DNA from: Aptenodytes patagonicus
Lineage: Eukaryota > Chordata > Aves > Sphenisciformes > Spheniscidae
Length of the DNA: 64,000 nucleotides
Direction of reading: 5' to 3'
Assembly: GCF_965638725.1 (NCBI RefSeq)
Contig: NC_134956.1
Coordinates: 24,301,047 to 24,365,046 of the forward strand
Part shown: piece after piece, positions 49,236 to 62,500 of the stretch
Position numbering within the stretch: position 1 is the first letter of the stretch
How the letters are laid out: each line of letters opens with the position of its first letter
Translations under genes and position numbers: made by a program
The notes under the pieces: model-generated
The model's input: only the letters and a program-made list of their open reading frames with translations
Told to the model about the DNA's origin: nothing
Databases searched by the model: none

Positions 49236-50912
49236 GGAAAAACACAGAAATGAAATTAATTAGGAAATTAATTACAAAAAATTATTCAAGACTTATGACT
49301 TGAGAATCTCGCTCCACTTACTTTATCCAAGAGACGGCTGAGCCCAAAATCTACACAGAAGAGGCATTTCTGAGGATAGGTAGCTTTTAAAATCAAAGTA
49401 AAAAGCGTAACAAGGCACAGGGGACCAGAAACTAAACAAAACCAGAACAGAAATAGGCACTCACTTTTACCAGGGATAGGTATGTACCATGGGAACCACT
49501 TAACAGGAACACTGCAGGATGGGATTGCTTTGTATCTTTTTATTGATTCCCTTTAAATTTCTGACCAAAGAGAATTATAGTCTTGATTTGGAAATTCAGG
49601 AGAATTTTGTAACTTAATTTGCAAGAGGTCAGACTTGAGGCTTGTAAGAAAGCTCTTCAGCCTCAACACCACCGTACTGAACTTTATAACTACAGAATAT
49701 GTCATTGCAGGAACTGAAGTCCACACCAGCTCGGTGAAATTGTGAGAATTGCCATCAGTGAGGCAGACAGACCTCCTCGTCTCCAGTGCAGACAGACCTG
49801 GCTGCTGAGACGAACCAGCGCAGAGGAGGACGAGGTCCTCTGCCTCCCACCACTTGCGTGCCTGTTGTGCCTGCAGAAGTCCTGCACTTCTGGCAGCTAC
49901 CAGGTTTTCAAAGCCTCGTTAAATAAGTATAACCCCCCCACTGATAATGACTTGCTTCACCTGGAACTTAACTTGCTAAGCTTTTATGTGATTTTTACAT
50001 AGAAACCTCCTCTTTGAGATAACACACAGCCTTTTGAGGGGTACTCTGTGTGTATGCTCAAGAGTTCACATCATCTAAATTATCATAGGATGTGTTTTTC
50101 ATATGAAAAGCCGGGATGATAAGCAGCGCTATGATCTATTACAATGACATTTTCATCAGCATTAAATGTCTTCAACATAAATTACAACACGAACTGACAG
50201 AAAATATTTGGGGGGCTGTGCTTATGACAGTTACAATTTGTTGCTGGAGAAAACTCTGTGCAGGATTAATTTCTCAATGTCCAATTCATCATCTCAAACA
50301 CATTGTTCTGTGGATATTAATGTATTCAGAATTATAATAATGAAAATAATTCAGCAGAAGCCTCTTCCTCTTCTTGACATTTACGGTAGCCAACTTGAAC
50401 TAAGAAGGGAGCACGCTGCCAGAACCTCCCGCTACAGAAGACAGTGCCCGGGTGCGGGTGCACCCCTGCAAGGAGGAGCGCAGCTCTCGGTGGTGGAGGA
50501 GCCGTGCCGGGCCCCGCAGCGGCCAAGGGAGCAGTGGGGACGCCCCAGCGGAGGTCCCCCATGCCGTGCTTGGCACTGCACTGATGCCGCGGCTGTGCCC
50601 GGCACCGTGGCCCTGCCGGGCGGTCACCGCTGGACTGCCGGTGCCCTCAGCTGCCGTGGGCTTCTCGATCCGAACTGCAAAGGATGTGGAAAACGGAGCT
50701 GGAGAAGTGGCCGTGGGGGCACCCCACCGTCCCTTCAGCACCGATGCCCCTGAAATTCCCTCCTTTTGAATAACTTTCACATTCTTCATCACTTCGTCTC
50801 AGACCAACAAATCTGGCCTTTGCCAGCAACATCAAACCTGCCCACGTAATGAAGCTGCAATCACTGGAGAAACTACTAAACATGGGGACGCAATGAATAA
50901 TGAAAGAAAAAG

Positions 50913-50990
50913 TCAAATATTCTGTAATAACATCAAATATTCTATAATAACATCAAATCAAATCTTCTGTAATAACTTCAATATTTAATA
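50913..50990 (+). repeat. 20-bp tandem repeat, about three copies
   Basis: Unit TCAAATATTCTGTAATAACA. Copy 1 is 50913-50932 and copy 2 is 50933-50952 with one substitution. Copy 3, from 50953, has a small internal TCAAA duplication and then decays into AT-rich sequence. Confidence 0.9.
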
Positions 50991-52578
50991 TTAAAGTGTG
51001 GCTGACTACCATCCCATTGTAACTGGGTGAAGTACTCAGGTTAACCTGACAGGTAGGTAAAACTTCAGATTAGCTGTTTTCTGTTTTAAAAATCAACCCA
51101 TTGCCTTTATTTTAGTATGTGCAGATTTCTGTAAGCCTACCGTGGTATATTTTATAAAAGCGCTGCAAGATAACATTCACAAAACCAGAATTTTGAAAGC
51201 AATTTTTGCACGAGTTGTAACTTTCAATCAAAGGCAAGGAAACGTGTATGCTAATCCTAAATTGGATTCTGAAACTGAGTAAACTGAAATTTGACAGAAA
51301 CATTAGCGTCACAATAATAGCAATAATCAAGTCGGTGGGCTGATGGGGATTGTGCGTCAGTAATGAATTTAAATGTATTCATTGCAGATTCCAGAACCTG
51401 CATAATGTAATATTCTCCCCGTGAAAAATTAGCACGGTTGAGGGCTTTGCAATATATCTATTGCTAAAGAGGGTAAACATTATGGTGCCCCTATTAGCAA
51501 CTGCATGAACTCATTACTCTCTTACAGTAAGATAATTAAGGACTAAAGGCATACAGACAGTTACAAGACCCGAGGAAATGAGCAGCCCGGGAGGCTGAGG
51601 GTCTGACATCCCTGAGGACAGCACCAGCCGCGAGAACCGGCAGCGTCAGGAAAGTTTTGGGAAGTTTGGGAAGCAGGATTACCCCCCGTGCCCTGGATCC
51701 AGACAGCGGGAACAGTGCGACAAGACACAGCTTAGCAACACGACATCTGAAGTCCCATGGAAGCATCTGCATTTTGCTGCTCTGCGTAAGGACTGGAACC
51801 CATTGCAAACGTGAACACTGCTTCTGCTTCTTTCACTGACCATTTGTATTGCACTCGGCTTTTATTTGCTTTCAGTAACAGTAGCTTTGTTTTGTATGCC
51901 AGATGCCCTGATTACTGGGAAAGGGGTGTACATCACAAATGCCACATCCTGATGTGGACAAAAGGTGACATTTCTTAATAAAGTAAAATTCCAGATTTAC
52001 ATCAGAATACTTGCAGAATTAACACAATACAGGTATGCACAAAACAAGCCATGAGAGTATGAGTAGGGAAATAGAGAGACAGAGAGCAGCAAAACATAGG
52101 CTATAATTTCCAGTTAAGCCAGTGTCAGGACCTCCTTCCGTACGATATGAAATGCTCTCACTGAGGCGCCTGGAAAAGAAGTAGCCCTCCCTCCATGCGC
52201 CTCCCAACTTCTCTAACTTACAAAAAGCGATTCAAAGCCTACTACCACGTTTATTCCTCTGGAATAAATGGTCACTGAACTCAACGTACCTGACCGCTTA
52301 TACCAGCTGCAGCTCTAAGTTTTCAAATTTATAGTCTTTGCTGTATTTTACATTTCACTGGTGAGTCTATTCTAAAATTTAAAACGAAGGCATCATGATG
52401 CCAACAAACCCGCACCACATGTACAGGAGGTGGGAGGGGAGCGGGATGCCCGGCCGGCACTGGCAGTGCTGGGGCGCAGAGCTCAGCCCCTTACCGCAGC
52501 GGTGCCCAAACCCGGCGGAGCGGGGCTGACTCTCATGGGGGCAATCACAACTCACCAGCATTTGTTTCAAGCAGCTGC

Positions 52579-52598
52579 TTTTTTTTTTTTTTTTTTTT
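52579..52598 (+). repeat. Poly(T) tract, 20 nt
   Basis: An uninterrupted run of 20 T. If it were the A-tail of a minus-strand retrocopy, a polyadenylation signal should precede it on that strand within about 30 bp. None of the form AATAAA is there, so I treat it as a simple homopolymer. Confidence 0.9.
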
Positions 52599-53056
52599 AA
52601 CAAGGTCACTTTTGTCACGTCGTTTTATAGTTCATCAACATCGCCTTGCCACCTGCCTGAGAAATTCAATTCTCCTTACAACAGGAAAAACGGAGCCATA
52701 CTGATTTTCATTACATTTGTACGTTTTCATCCTACGTGTGGCCATCTTCATCCCTTGACAAGTACTGACGGCTGAGGTTGGGACTGGAGTGGAGACCAAG
52801 CTGCAAGGCATCTCTCTTCACCTGCGCCCCTTAGAGACGTGGTTTTTTTTCCACCCTGCCCAATCCTTCCCCATCTCCAGAGACCCCCACACGCAGAACC
52901 ACAATTCAACCTCTCACTGGGAGCCCAGGACTTCCCACTGGAAGAGGAAGACTGCACGGAGGCTACGCGCCATCCAGCCTCTAACTCTGGGATTGCCACT
53001 CTGGTCCGGGATGCCCCAAAGACCTGAGCACGGGCGGGCGGCTGCACAGAGGAGCG

Positions 53057-53093
53057 GCGGGGACGGGGACAGGGACTGGGACAGGGACAGACC
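53057..53093 (+). repeat. GGGACA/GGGACT hexanucleotide tract
   Basis: About six imperfect units of GGGACR in a GC-rich patch: GGGGACGGGGACAGGGACTG followed by GGACAGGGACAG. Confidence 0.85.
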
Positions 53094-56000
53094 TGCGGGG
53101 TTTGTCCTCCTGGTTTCACAGAATTATTTCTGGTTTTCTCGCTCATTTTTAGAAAAGGGATACATTCATTCCCATAAAAATATTTTAGTTATTATTCGCA
53201 GAGTATTGTTTGCTCTCCCCTTTATTTCTTTTTGTACTTTCAGTAGCAGTGAAAAAGGAATGAAGAAAAATAAATGACAATACCAGCCATTTCGAGAACA
53301 ACATTTAAAGTTTTCAAAAGTCTCTTTATTTAGGGGGTTTATAGTGTTCATTATTTCCATGACATCAAAGTGTTTTTTTCTTGAGTAAGCAGTCAGCTTT
53401 TAAAATATGGGAAATACGAAGAAAGTGAATTTCACAGAAAATAATCGTAAATTAAAAGTAACATTTTCCAAGTGAAAGCATTTAAAAATGAGATCCATAA
53501 AAATAAATCTAAGCACTTCTTAGCTTAACCTAAGATGGTTTAAAAGACACAAATGAGTGATGGTCCTACCGCCAGTTACGGATGGAGGTCATATTGGCAT
53601 CTTCCTTTCTCTCTTCCCCTTTTCTGTATTTTACAAGTTTCTCAAAATGCATGCCAAATTTTACAACAAAGTGTAGGTGTAAAGGTCTAAAATTGGGGAA
53701 AAAAATGTATGTTTAAGCAAAGATTTAAAAGAAAATGTAAAAAAACTTATTTGTAAATGAATGTTTTAATTATCTACGAAACTAACTAATTTTAAAATGA
53801 CAGGAGGATGGATCATAGTTCTGACTTTTCTCAAATCCCTAAGTAACTGGAATCGGTGCAGGAGGAATAGCTTAAATCCAGGCAGCGGGGCGGTATTTTT
53901 AACAGAGCTTTCCTGGGGTGTAAGCTACCAGCAGATGCCAAAACTCTTCCCAGACCTGCCCGGTACTACGGGTCCGGCACAGCCTCGTCTCCCGGGCCGG
54001 AGCGAGAGCTCAGCTGGAACGCAGGGGCTCGGCTCGGCTCTCCCCACCCCTGGCTCTCCCGTGGCAATGCACCACCAGAGAAAATAACAGTGATGGCTTG
54101 TAAAAACAGTCCCAGTTGCTCAAGCACAGCGGCTCATGTCCTCTGCCGGGGAGCTGCAGAGTCACCCTTTCACGTCACTTCAGTTAAGCACAAGAGAAGA
54201 TACCTCTGTGAACAGGGCAAGCCCAAGGATGGGAGCACCTCTCTTAGCTCTGTGCCTTACTCTGGGACGAACATCTGGCGAGTCAGCTGTCTCCTACCAT
54301 GAGTAGAGGGACAGCAAAGTCCCTACTGAAAGCAAAATGCTGAACTTCTGGATGCAAAAGCCGAGGGAGATGATTCCCAGCCTTCTAATCTACCAAACGT
54401 TTTTAATCCCACGCACTGTCCTAAAGTGCTTTCAGGAGAACTCAGGTGGGAAGGAGGCAGCTAACTCCAGCACATCTCCTGCCCCACTCCCAACTTCAGC
54501 ATTAAATAAAGCCAGCCCTCGTGGCGTGCATCTCCTCACGCTACGGGTTTCCTCAGGAAGAAGCTATGAACAGAAACAATAATATCAATACCAACAGCAC
54601 TGAATATTTATTTATAGAAATATTCTACCAAGTTTCAATCGGAAGCAGTCCCAGCTTTCACCATTAATCATCCAACCCCACAGCCTAGCTCTTTCACTGT
54701 ATACAACAATTTATGATAATGTAGCAGTCAATACCTGTTTTAAATGGTTCAGTGAACCAGTAAAAAAATTACACCAACTTCCAGTTACCATTTGTCTTGC
54801 TAGCTTTCAATCAGAGGTGATTCTGTCTAAGAGGTAATTATTTGAAAATGAAATACAAGAGTGTTTGCATAACTCACATTTTAATCCAGAGGTACAAAGT
54901 CTGCCTGTTCCTCCCCATCTGCAATCCCCTGTCCATCAGGGAGCAGCGCGTGACACTGCAGGCATCCAGGGACGCTTGGCCGCAGGAGCACAGCACACCG
55001 CACTGCGCAAGGGCAGCTTCAAAGGGCCAGGTAGTACCCACTGAGGTCAACACGTGTGTTCCTCAAGTAAATCCAAATATTGCTATTAATTTATTGTGGT
55101 AGGGTCCAAGACGTGGCAAGACTATTACCGGAGCAGAGGAAGACAAGGTCCCCGTGCGCGTGTGGGGTTGGATGTCAGTATTTGGATGGGCACACGAGAA
55201 GGGCTCGTCCTGCCAGGTTCAATGTCTGAAGCTGCACTTGGTTCATGCCAAACACAAAAAGAAATCTTGTAGCTTCAGTGTTTCAATCAAATAAAACATT
55301 TCATTCCACATGAGATCACTTTTTTTCTCCTTCATTTTCGGGTCAGTTAACTGTCACATGCTCTCACTATAAAAATATAAGGCAGTATTTAGGAAGAAAA
55401 GCGCCACTTCAAAGCATCAAGGCAAGAAGTTCCCTGCTGCAAATGTCAGCACCAAGGGTTTAACATTTTTTAAAAGTTGTTTCCATCAGTCTTCTGACTG
55501 AAATTCCATTTTTCACAGATTTCATGATTTGCCAAGATTCATATACCCCTTCTCCCACAGCTGGCGGAGGAAAGACAGCTCTTCAGAGGGTCAAACAGGC
55601 TAGGAAGGAAAAATTTGCTCTGACGCCAGGACGTGTTGAAGCCAGCCTCCTGCGGCGAGCAGGATGGGGCGGCGTGCTGCAAAAGGTGAGGCAGGCGAGG
55701 GCTGCCCCTGACGGCACCCCGGCTGCTGCGGATGCTAACCCTGGTGAAGCAGTGCTCACACGGGGTTTTTCTCACTTTCAAGGCCTCCCCTCTGCAGCTG
55801 AGTTTTCTGTCTCAGAGCCGGAGAAACATCTCCCCGGTTTCCAACTCGTTTTCTATAGTTCCTCACGCTTGCAGAGGAAGAGAAGAGGTCACCAGCCCAC
55901 TGCCTCTCACCATAGCTCGCATCGCCAAAAGTTCAAGCAAGAAGTGGGTATCAGCTACACCTAAAAACTTTTTTTTTTGGTGAGAAGAGCTGCTCCTGGG

Positions 56001-56721
56001 GCCATGGGGATCTGTAGCTGGGTATTCACCCCTTCTGGCATGATTATGAAGGCATGTCTTTTTCCAGATCCTGCCCAAAACTCAGCTAGACAGTTACTAT
56101 TAGAAAATAGCATCACATTTTAAAATGCCAGAGCTTCACCTGTTTTCCTCCAAGCGCAATTTCACCCATATGAATTCAATGTCTGTGAGAACTGCATTTA
56201 TAAATTCTCAAATCCAGCTCCTCCCATCACCACCCGGGCTGGGTTCAGTCCAGAATGCAATGATGTAAAAATAAAATTCCTATTGACTTCAGGGGCTTTG
56301 GAGCAGACCTATTGATTAGTTACTTCTCCCTGGGAATGTCCCATTGACATTAAAAGAGCCAACTGTGCAGTAAAGTTTTATTTCATGTAAGTAAGATTGA
56401 GAGAATCTAGCCCGGTACCTTAAAGACAACACAGAAGCATAACACGACTTGGCTTGTTCAGCCAGCGAAAAGACGGCTCCAGGGGGAAATGTTTGTTCTT
56501 TGCAAACACGCCAGGGATGAGCCCTGGAACGGGAGAAGAATCCTGCGACAATACTGGCTAAGAACGGGTAAATATAAATTGGCCTTCAGTAGGTTTGGGC
56601 TGGAAGCACAGAGATTTCTAACCAACTTGGCTAGGGAAAGCTTTTGGGAGCTAAGATGGAAATGTGTGCTTGATCAGTTTATTAAGGTGATTAGGCAGCC
56701 TGGCTGCAGGTGGCAGGCGGG

Positions 56722-56768
56722 GCGGCACGGCACAGCACGGCACGGCACAGCACGGCACGCCACGCCAC
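56722..56768 (+). repeat. (GGCAC)n pentanucleotide microsatellite
   Basis: About nine units of GGCAC with some AGCAC and GCCAC variants. It is isolated in moderately AT-rich sequence. Confidence 0.9.
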
Positions 56769-58079
56769 TCACACTCTGCCTCCTTCCCAGCCCGGGAACA
56801 TACGGTACCACACACAGCCCATGAATGCTTCTGAGCCCACATCTGCCATCACCTTTTTCACACTCATTAAGAAAATACAGCTCAGTAACACGACGGCTGA
56901 GGCTCCCTGTACAGCAAGCACATGCTCTCCCGGCTGTCTGTACAGAAACATTTGTGTTTTGCACACACTAGTGGGGCTGTCCCGAAGGATGCATGTACCT
57001 GCCTCGTTTCAGTTACGCACAGACATGTATTTTGTATTTCCTTTATATGCAAACACACATAAATGCAATACAGAAAAGTGAATCTAAATATCCATACTGG
57101 TCTGATACTTTTTCCTCTTAACAATTTCATCCTGCCCCAGAGGGCAGAAATTAAACCCCTTATACTGTCTTTATGCCCAGCTCTGGAGGGCACAAACCAG
57201 CCACACCACAGCATTTATCCCTCTGAGCCCTAAAGAGTTCGCACTGAAGGAAGACACCTCCACCTTCTACAACACACCTGTAAGTTAATGGTTCTAAAAT
57301 ATGGAAAGGAAGAAAGGCAAGTGAGAAAGAAAATGTTTGGAAAATGTTTCTGGCCATGCCTGCTCACGTCTCCTTGCTGTCCCAGCCCACTGGCCAGGCA
57401 GTCCCTCTGTTTACTTGGCCACCATTTCGCCTCCCAGTAGCATTTCAATATTGATGTCTCCAGGTTTCAGCTGTTCTCCTCTCTCCTGATTCATGTGCAG
57501 CAGATGGTGCAAATGACACCCCTTTTATTTTCTGGATGAATTCTTATCACCCTGCCAAGATGCTAATTTTTGTTGCTAGTCATCATACTTTGTGTTACCA
57601 GCGATGAAGACCGGCTTTGCTTTGAAATGGAGCAAAACTGCAGTCACAGACAGGTTAAAGTTGTAATTAATTTAGTTATAGCAGGTTAAAGTTAATTAAG
57701 AGATTTTACTAACTAGCTTTATTTTGATCCCTTGTTTTTGCTTGTGGTTTGTTGTTTTTGTTTGTGAGCGCTTACCCATGTTTTGATGCTGCACATTATA
57801 CACAGCAACAGATCTTCCTGAAGCCGATTAAGTTATCATTTTATAAAATGAATTTTTGTCACAAGCTTTCCAATGATGGTAAATAAATCTCTCCTTGTCC
57901 AGACTTCTAGTAAGCTAAACCAATCAAATAACAAAAGAGCAGAAGACATCTCCCTATGCCAGCTGCATTCCCCACACCAGAGAGCGCAGCCAGGCTGGAG
58001 TCGCCCGCAGCGGAGCAGAGCAGAGCAGGATGACTTCCCAGGTCTCTTCTCCCATGACCCTTCTGTTAATACACTCCGG

Positions 58080-59580
58080 ATGAAGTTTCCCTCCTTAACA
58101 AGAGCTTTGCACTTTTTACTCATGATTAATTTGTTGGCCACTCCAAACCCCCAAGTCCTTTTCTGTCTTTCCCACTTACTCCCCCCCCCACCTCTCTGCA
58201 CTGCTTCATACTTTACTTCATTGCATTTCAGCCTGGGGTTTTCAGAAACATCTCCTCAGTTTTTCAAATCATTTTTTATTTCAACTCTGTCCTCCGGAGT
58301 TCCTGTGATCCCTCCCTGCTCCATGTCATCTGCAAATTTTACAAGTTCTCCATCATACAAATCACTAATTAAAACAGAGAACAGACTTGAGAGCAAAACA
58401 GGTCCCTTTGGGACTCTCACTTGAAAGGCTCTCCCAGATTTGCAGGCAAATAATGAGAGCTACTACTTAAAACAAATTTCTCAAACAGCTACATGTGCAT
58501 CTTACACCTAGCCACGTCTCTCTAGCTTACCTGGAAATACAAAAGTCAAAGTATATCATAACTATCTGTTCCCCTTTTACCTGCCAGGTCAGTTAATTAG
58601 ACTATCTGATATGCTTCTGACAAATCCATGACGGTTGTTTTGTTTCAATTTTAGTCACTTCTTCCAAGTGTTATGGATTGATTTTTTTCATTAATTAATT
58701 TCAGAGCCTTTCCAAGAACTCATTAGGCTTTTTAGTCAATAATACACTAGACTGTATTTTTTCCTTTTATATTTAGGATCTGTATTTGCATTTTGATAGT
58801 GCTGAGACCTCCTCTGAGCTCCACAAACTGTTAAAAATAATTGCTCCTTGTTCAAAACTAGTTTTGATTAATTCTTTCTAATTCTAAGGAGAATTTCCTC
58901 AGATCCTGTGTCCTGACCTATCTAGCAGATCCAAATAAACTCTTGCCTGTTTGTCCTCTGTTTTGGCCCCTTATTCTACACTCTGATCAAAATTAACCAG
59001 GTTATCAGGGCATTTTAGACACTTCTGTAAGCAGCCACTTCTCTGTCAAGTACTACATCTATATTTCCTCTCCTATCTTCTCATTTCTAATGTATTTATA
59101 GCACTACTTCCTCCTGCTTTTTATCTCACTTGCTAAATGAAACACATTTTTTGCCTTAGGCTTTTCATTTTACCATTATATGCCTGTGCTATGCCTTCAC
59201 CTTCATTTCTTGTCAAGTGCCTCTGCTTTTGTACCACTTCTTCAGATTTTCAAGTCCTAAAGGAGCTCCTGATTCTGCCCTAACGGTTTTTACTATATTC
59301 CTACCACCCCTGTGCAGGAGGATGCTCAGCTGCTGTGTGTTTATCGGTTCTCTCTCAGAACCTGCCCTTTCTCATCCCTTAGACCATCATCCCAAGGGAT
59401 CCTACCTCCCAGCTCTCTGGGTCTGCTGAGGTCACCTTCTCCAGAGCTTATCACACTTAAATTGCTGCCCATGCTTCCTCCTTTCCTACAGGAGTAGCCT
59501 CTGTCATTTCATAGTCAGTCTCTCCCAAATTTCCCATCTACCTTCAATTCTCCACCAATTCTTCCCCAGCAATCAGAACT
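58080..59580 (-). mobile_element. Long ancient CR1/L3-like LINE ORF2 relic (about 1.5 kb)
   Basis: On the minus strand a heavily mutated reverse-transcriptase region can be followed almost without a gap. The clearest motif is ISDLYDGELVKFADD (58325-58369), which holds the catalytic FADD of CR1-type reverse transcriptases. Next to it, the PxG block is near 58400. The AFDTV-side text reads on the plus strand as AAAAGTCAAAGTATATCATA near 58540 and TTCTGACAAATCCATGACGG near 58620. Further right are the family's upstream blocks: TTTTGCCTTAGGCTTTTCAT near 59150, CCTAAAGGAGCTCCTGATTC near 59257, GATCCTACCTCCCAGCTCTC near 59399 and GTCATTTCATAGTCAGTCTC near 59503. Stops and frameshifts are everywhere, so it makes no protein. 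The LGVxxD end lies near 58140, and the 3' UTR was not identified. The type resembles old amniote CR1/L3 elements, not the young CR1 copies. Confidence 0.8.
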
Positions 59581-62500
59581 ACACTGAGGACGGACCCTTT
59601 CCTCTTCTCTCTGTGGTGAGAAACCCTTCAGCCAGCCACAGGGAAGGAGCAGTTATGGTGTTACTCCCCACACATGCAAGCCCTTAGCAGCCTTAGGTGG
59701 CAGGGACAGAAGGTGGTGTTCAGATTCACAGGTATTCATATCCCGTGAATGATGACAGGGGTTTTTTTTGCTCCTGGGACCTTCTCTTTGTAGCAGAAAG
59801 CAGGAGGTCTTTCTGCACGGATCTGCTGGCCTCAGCACTGGCCGTAAGCAATGCACCAGGTGTCACCAGGTGGCTTACGTGGCCGTGGCACGCATCTCCT
59901 GCACGAGGTCCATGGCACGACTGTGTCCCTGACTCTCCAGAGCTGCTCAAGCCCCCCCTTGCCACCAACCTCAGGCCCTTTGGTCATAAAGCCCTATAAT
60001 TAAACTCTCCAGGCAAGGGCATCCCACAGCTTTTAGAATCAATCCAATGAGTGTGGGAAGGGGAAAACTAGGATAAAGGTATGAGGGAAAATTCTGAAAG
60101 CCACAAAGAGTGGCACAGTATTTATTTCCCATTAAAAGTCAATGACAGGCAGGTACTTAAACACCCTTCGTAGCTTGGAGAATCTCCTTCAGGTTACACG
60201 CCAGTAAATATTTCTGCTCCTTCCCCCTCTGCTGGTATGTTGAGAACAACAACTACAATCGATAAAGATAACTTGAAGCTTTCAGGTACTAATTCTGAAT
60301 TACAAGGAGTCAGTTTCTTTTCCAAGTCCTCCAAATCCTCTAATAAACAAAAGTTAACCTCCCAAACTCAGGGCTCTGAATGATTTGCTGCTGTTACCCT
60401 CTTGCACTCTTTGATCGTCTCCCTTCCCTGCATGGCCTGTCAAAATCACAAGTGCTTCATTTTCTGAGATAAAGAACAGTATACGTGAGAGTGATGAAGC
60501 AAGAGAAGAAGAAAAAGCACCTTACAATTAAATATTTTAATAGACATTTTGAAGATGGTTTTGGAAGGATTTTAAAATGTTAACAATAGTATGCATCAAA
60601 GGGCTCAGGCTGAACAATACCTATCACTTTTTCTGCTTAAGAATAAAGCGTAAAAATAATACCCTATAATATTTTATACCAGCATCCCTTTTCACTGTTC
60701 TAGGTTACGCAGACATCTCTGAATAGCTGTGCGCAGCAGGTCTAAATCCACACACACACCCATATTCATATCAAGCGATCAGTTTATGACGGCTTTGGTG
60801 AACCCTTTTGATGCTGTGCATCTGCAGGTAGTCATCTCCTGGGAACATGCCTGACACCAGCTCTGCACCACCCACCTTCATGTAAGAAGAGACATCGGTC
60901 TTTTGCGTCCTCCCAACACGGCACTCCCAACTCATTTTTGATTTAATAAGCTGGCAATTAGACAGAGAACCAAAGACAGACGGAGGTAAAGCACAAGGAT
61001 CAAAGACAATCCGAGCACTATGCATCATTCTCAGCACCTTATGTGCTGCCTCTGGCATGTGACCACAGGGAAGTTTGGATTTATATTGTGGATTTTCATT
61101 GGATTTCAAAGGAGAAGAGTTTCAGCAAGAAGCCTGAGGCCCTGCTTTACGACTGTAAACCCGAAGTTATGACTCCTTACTCGCACTGGATTGAGCATTA
61201 CTCCAGAAGCAGTCCTAGTGAGGCAGTGAATGTTCTTCCTGGGTGCAGATCTACTCGGGGAGTGCAGCCGAGGTCTGTGGATGTAGTCAGCACAACCGCC
61301 TCAGGCTCTTCAACTGCTGTTTGGGCCCCTTTTTTGCAATGTTAATAAATACAGCCAACCCTTCGCACAGAGGTGAATTTCAACGGGCATGAGTGGCTAA
61401 GAAGTTACAAACATGGTCTTATAATCGATCAAAAATGAGTATTAAATGCAGATACTCTTGATACTGGTTAGAGATATGAGTAACAAAGTTTTCATCGGTA
61501 TAAGTGAACGGTTCCGTATACAGCCTTGTTTATAATTTCCCTCTAATTTTGAACTAAATTTTTGCTCAGATTGAGGCAGATGTACATTATAACTTCTGTG
61601 GCAGAGCCACAGCTTCTGAAAACGTCACGGCTGGCAGAGGCACTGCCTGTCATGACTTTCAAACTGTGTTGCACCAAACCGCACGGCTTCCGCAACACGA
61701 CCTAAAGCAAAACTCTCACAAGTTCAACAGCTCAGGATATTCTGCTTCACTGTGGCAAATGGAAGTGGAGCACACACCACGCCACCAGATCATTACCGTA
61801 TCTGAGACTAAGCAGACTCTGGGTAAGAAAACATTATTTCCATTACATTTGTCTTAAACCCACTTATTTATAATTAAGTTACTGATCCATGCGTTGGTGT
61901 AAAATGACTCTACAACATAAGTGCAGCAATAACCTAGAACAAAATCTTTAAATAACAATTGTCAAGACAGAAGACACATATAGACTATATCAAAATTAAT
62001 AGTGTTCATCCATCTTTCAAAACAAGTTAAATGTGCCCGTTTCTTCTGGAAAATCTGTGTTATGCTCATTGAACATTTTATTTTCATTACATTTGAACCT
62101 TTCAGCAGAAATAAAATATACAATCAAAGTAGGATGGTTGTTTTGATCAGTTTTCAGACATTTACACATTAGAAGAAAAAGGAATTGCATTAAGATTCAC
62201 ACAGACATTCGTACTGTTGACCACTGGGAAGGAAGCAATATAAACTAAGGGTAACGTGTAATCAGAAATGACAGCTCAAGCACAAATCTTATTAAACAGA
62301 TATTGTAAAACAGGCTTACAAAGACGTATTTGGGATATTTATATGAAGTTTGGACAGAGAATTATAAAATAGCATGCAGGGAGCAAGCTGTTCAAGCCAC
62401 ATGCTGTATGAGAGTAAACATGTCGAAATCCTAAGTGTTGTGACTCATTGCTGAAGTGTCACACACAGGCTGCACCGAGAGCAGTTGACCTTGAAATCTG

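Larger units (their letters stand above)
49236..58079. other. Long gene-free stretch before the ancient LINE relic
   Basis: Contains the 20-bp repeat (50913), the poly(T) (52579), the GGGACR tract (53057) and the GGCAC tract (56722). GC-rich patches at about 50400-50720 and 53930-54070 produce ORFs up to 181 codons with no recognisable domain. The segment at 56160-56410 resembles an old dispersed amniote repeat. No gene is recognised. Confidence 0.55.

Noticed and set aside
50208..50753. 181-codon plus-strand ORF with overlapping minus-strand ORFs
   Set aside because: Long only because the 50400-50720 patch is GC-rich and poor in stops. No motif or codon signature is visible.
52560..52700. 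Processed retrocopy ending in the 20-nt poly(T)
   Set aside because: No polyadenylation signal and no recognisable gene body on the minus strand.
52789..53277. 162-codon plus-strand ORF
   Set aside because: It includes the GGGACR repeat and AT-rich sequence and has no recognisable domain or splice context.
57873..58424. 183-codon plus-strand ORF
   Set aside because: Its right part is the antisense of the ancient LINE reverse-transcriptase relic, and no plus-strand protein motif is seen.
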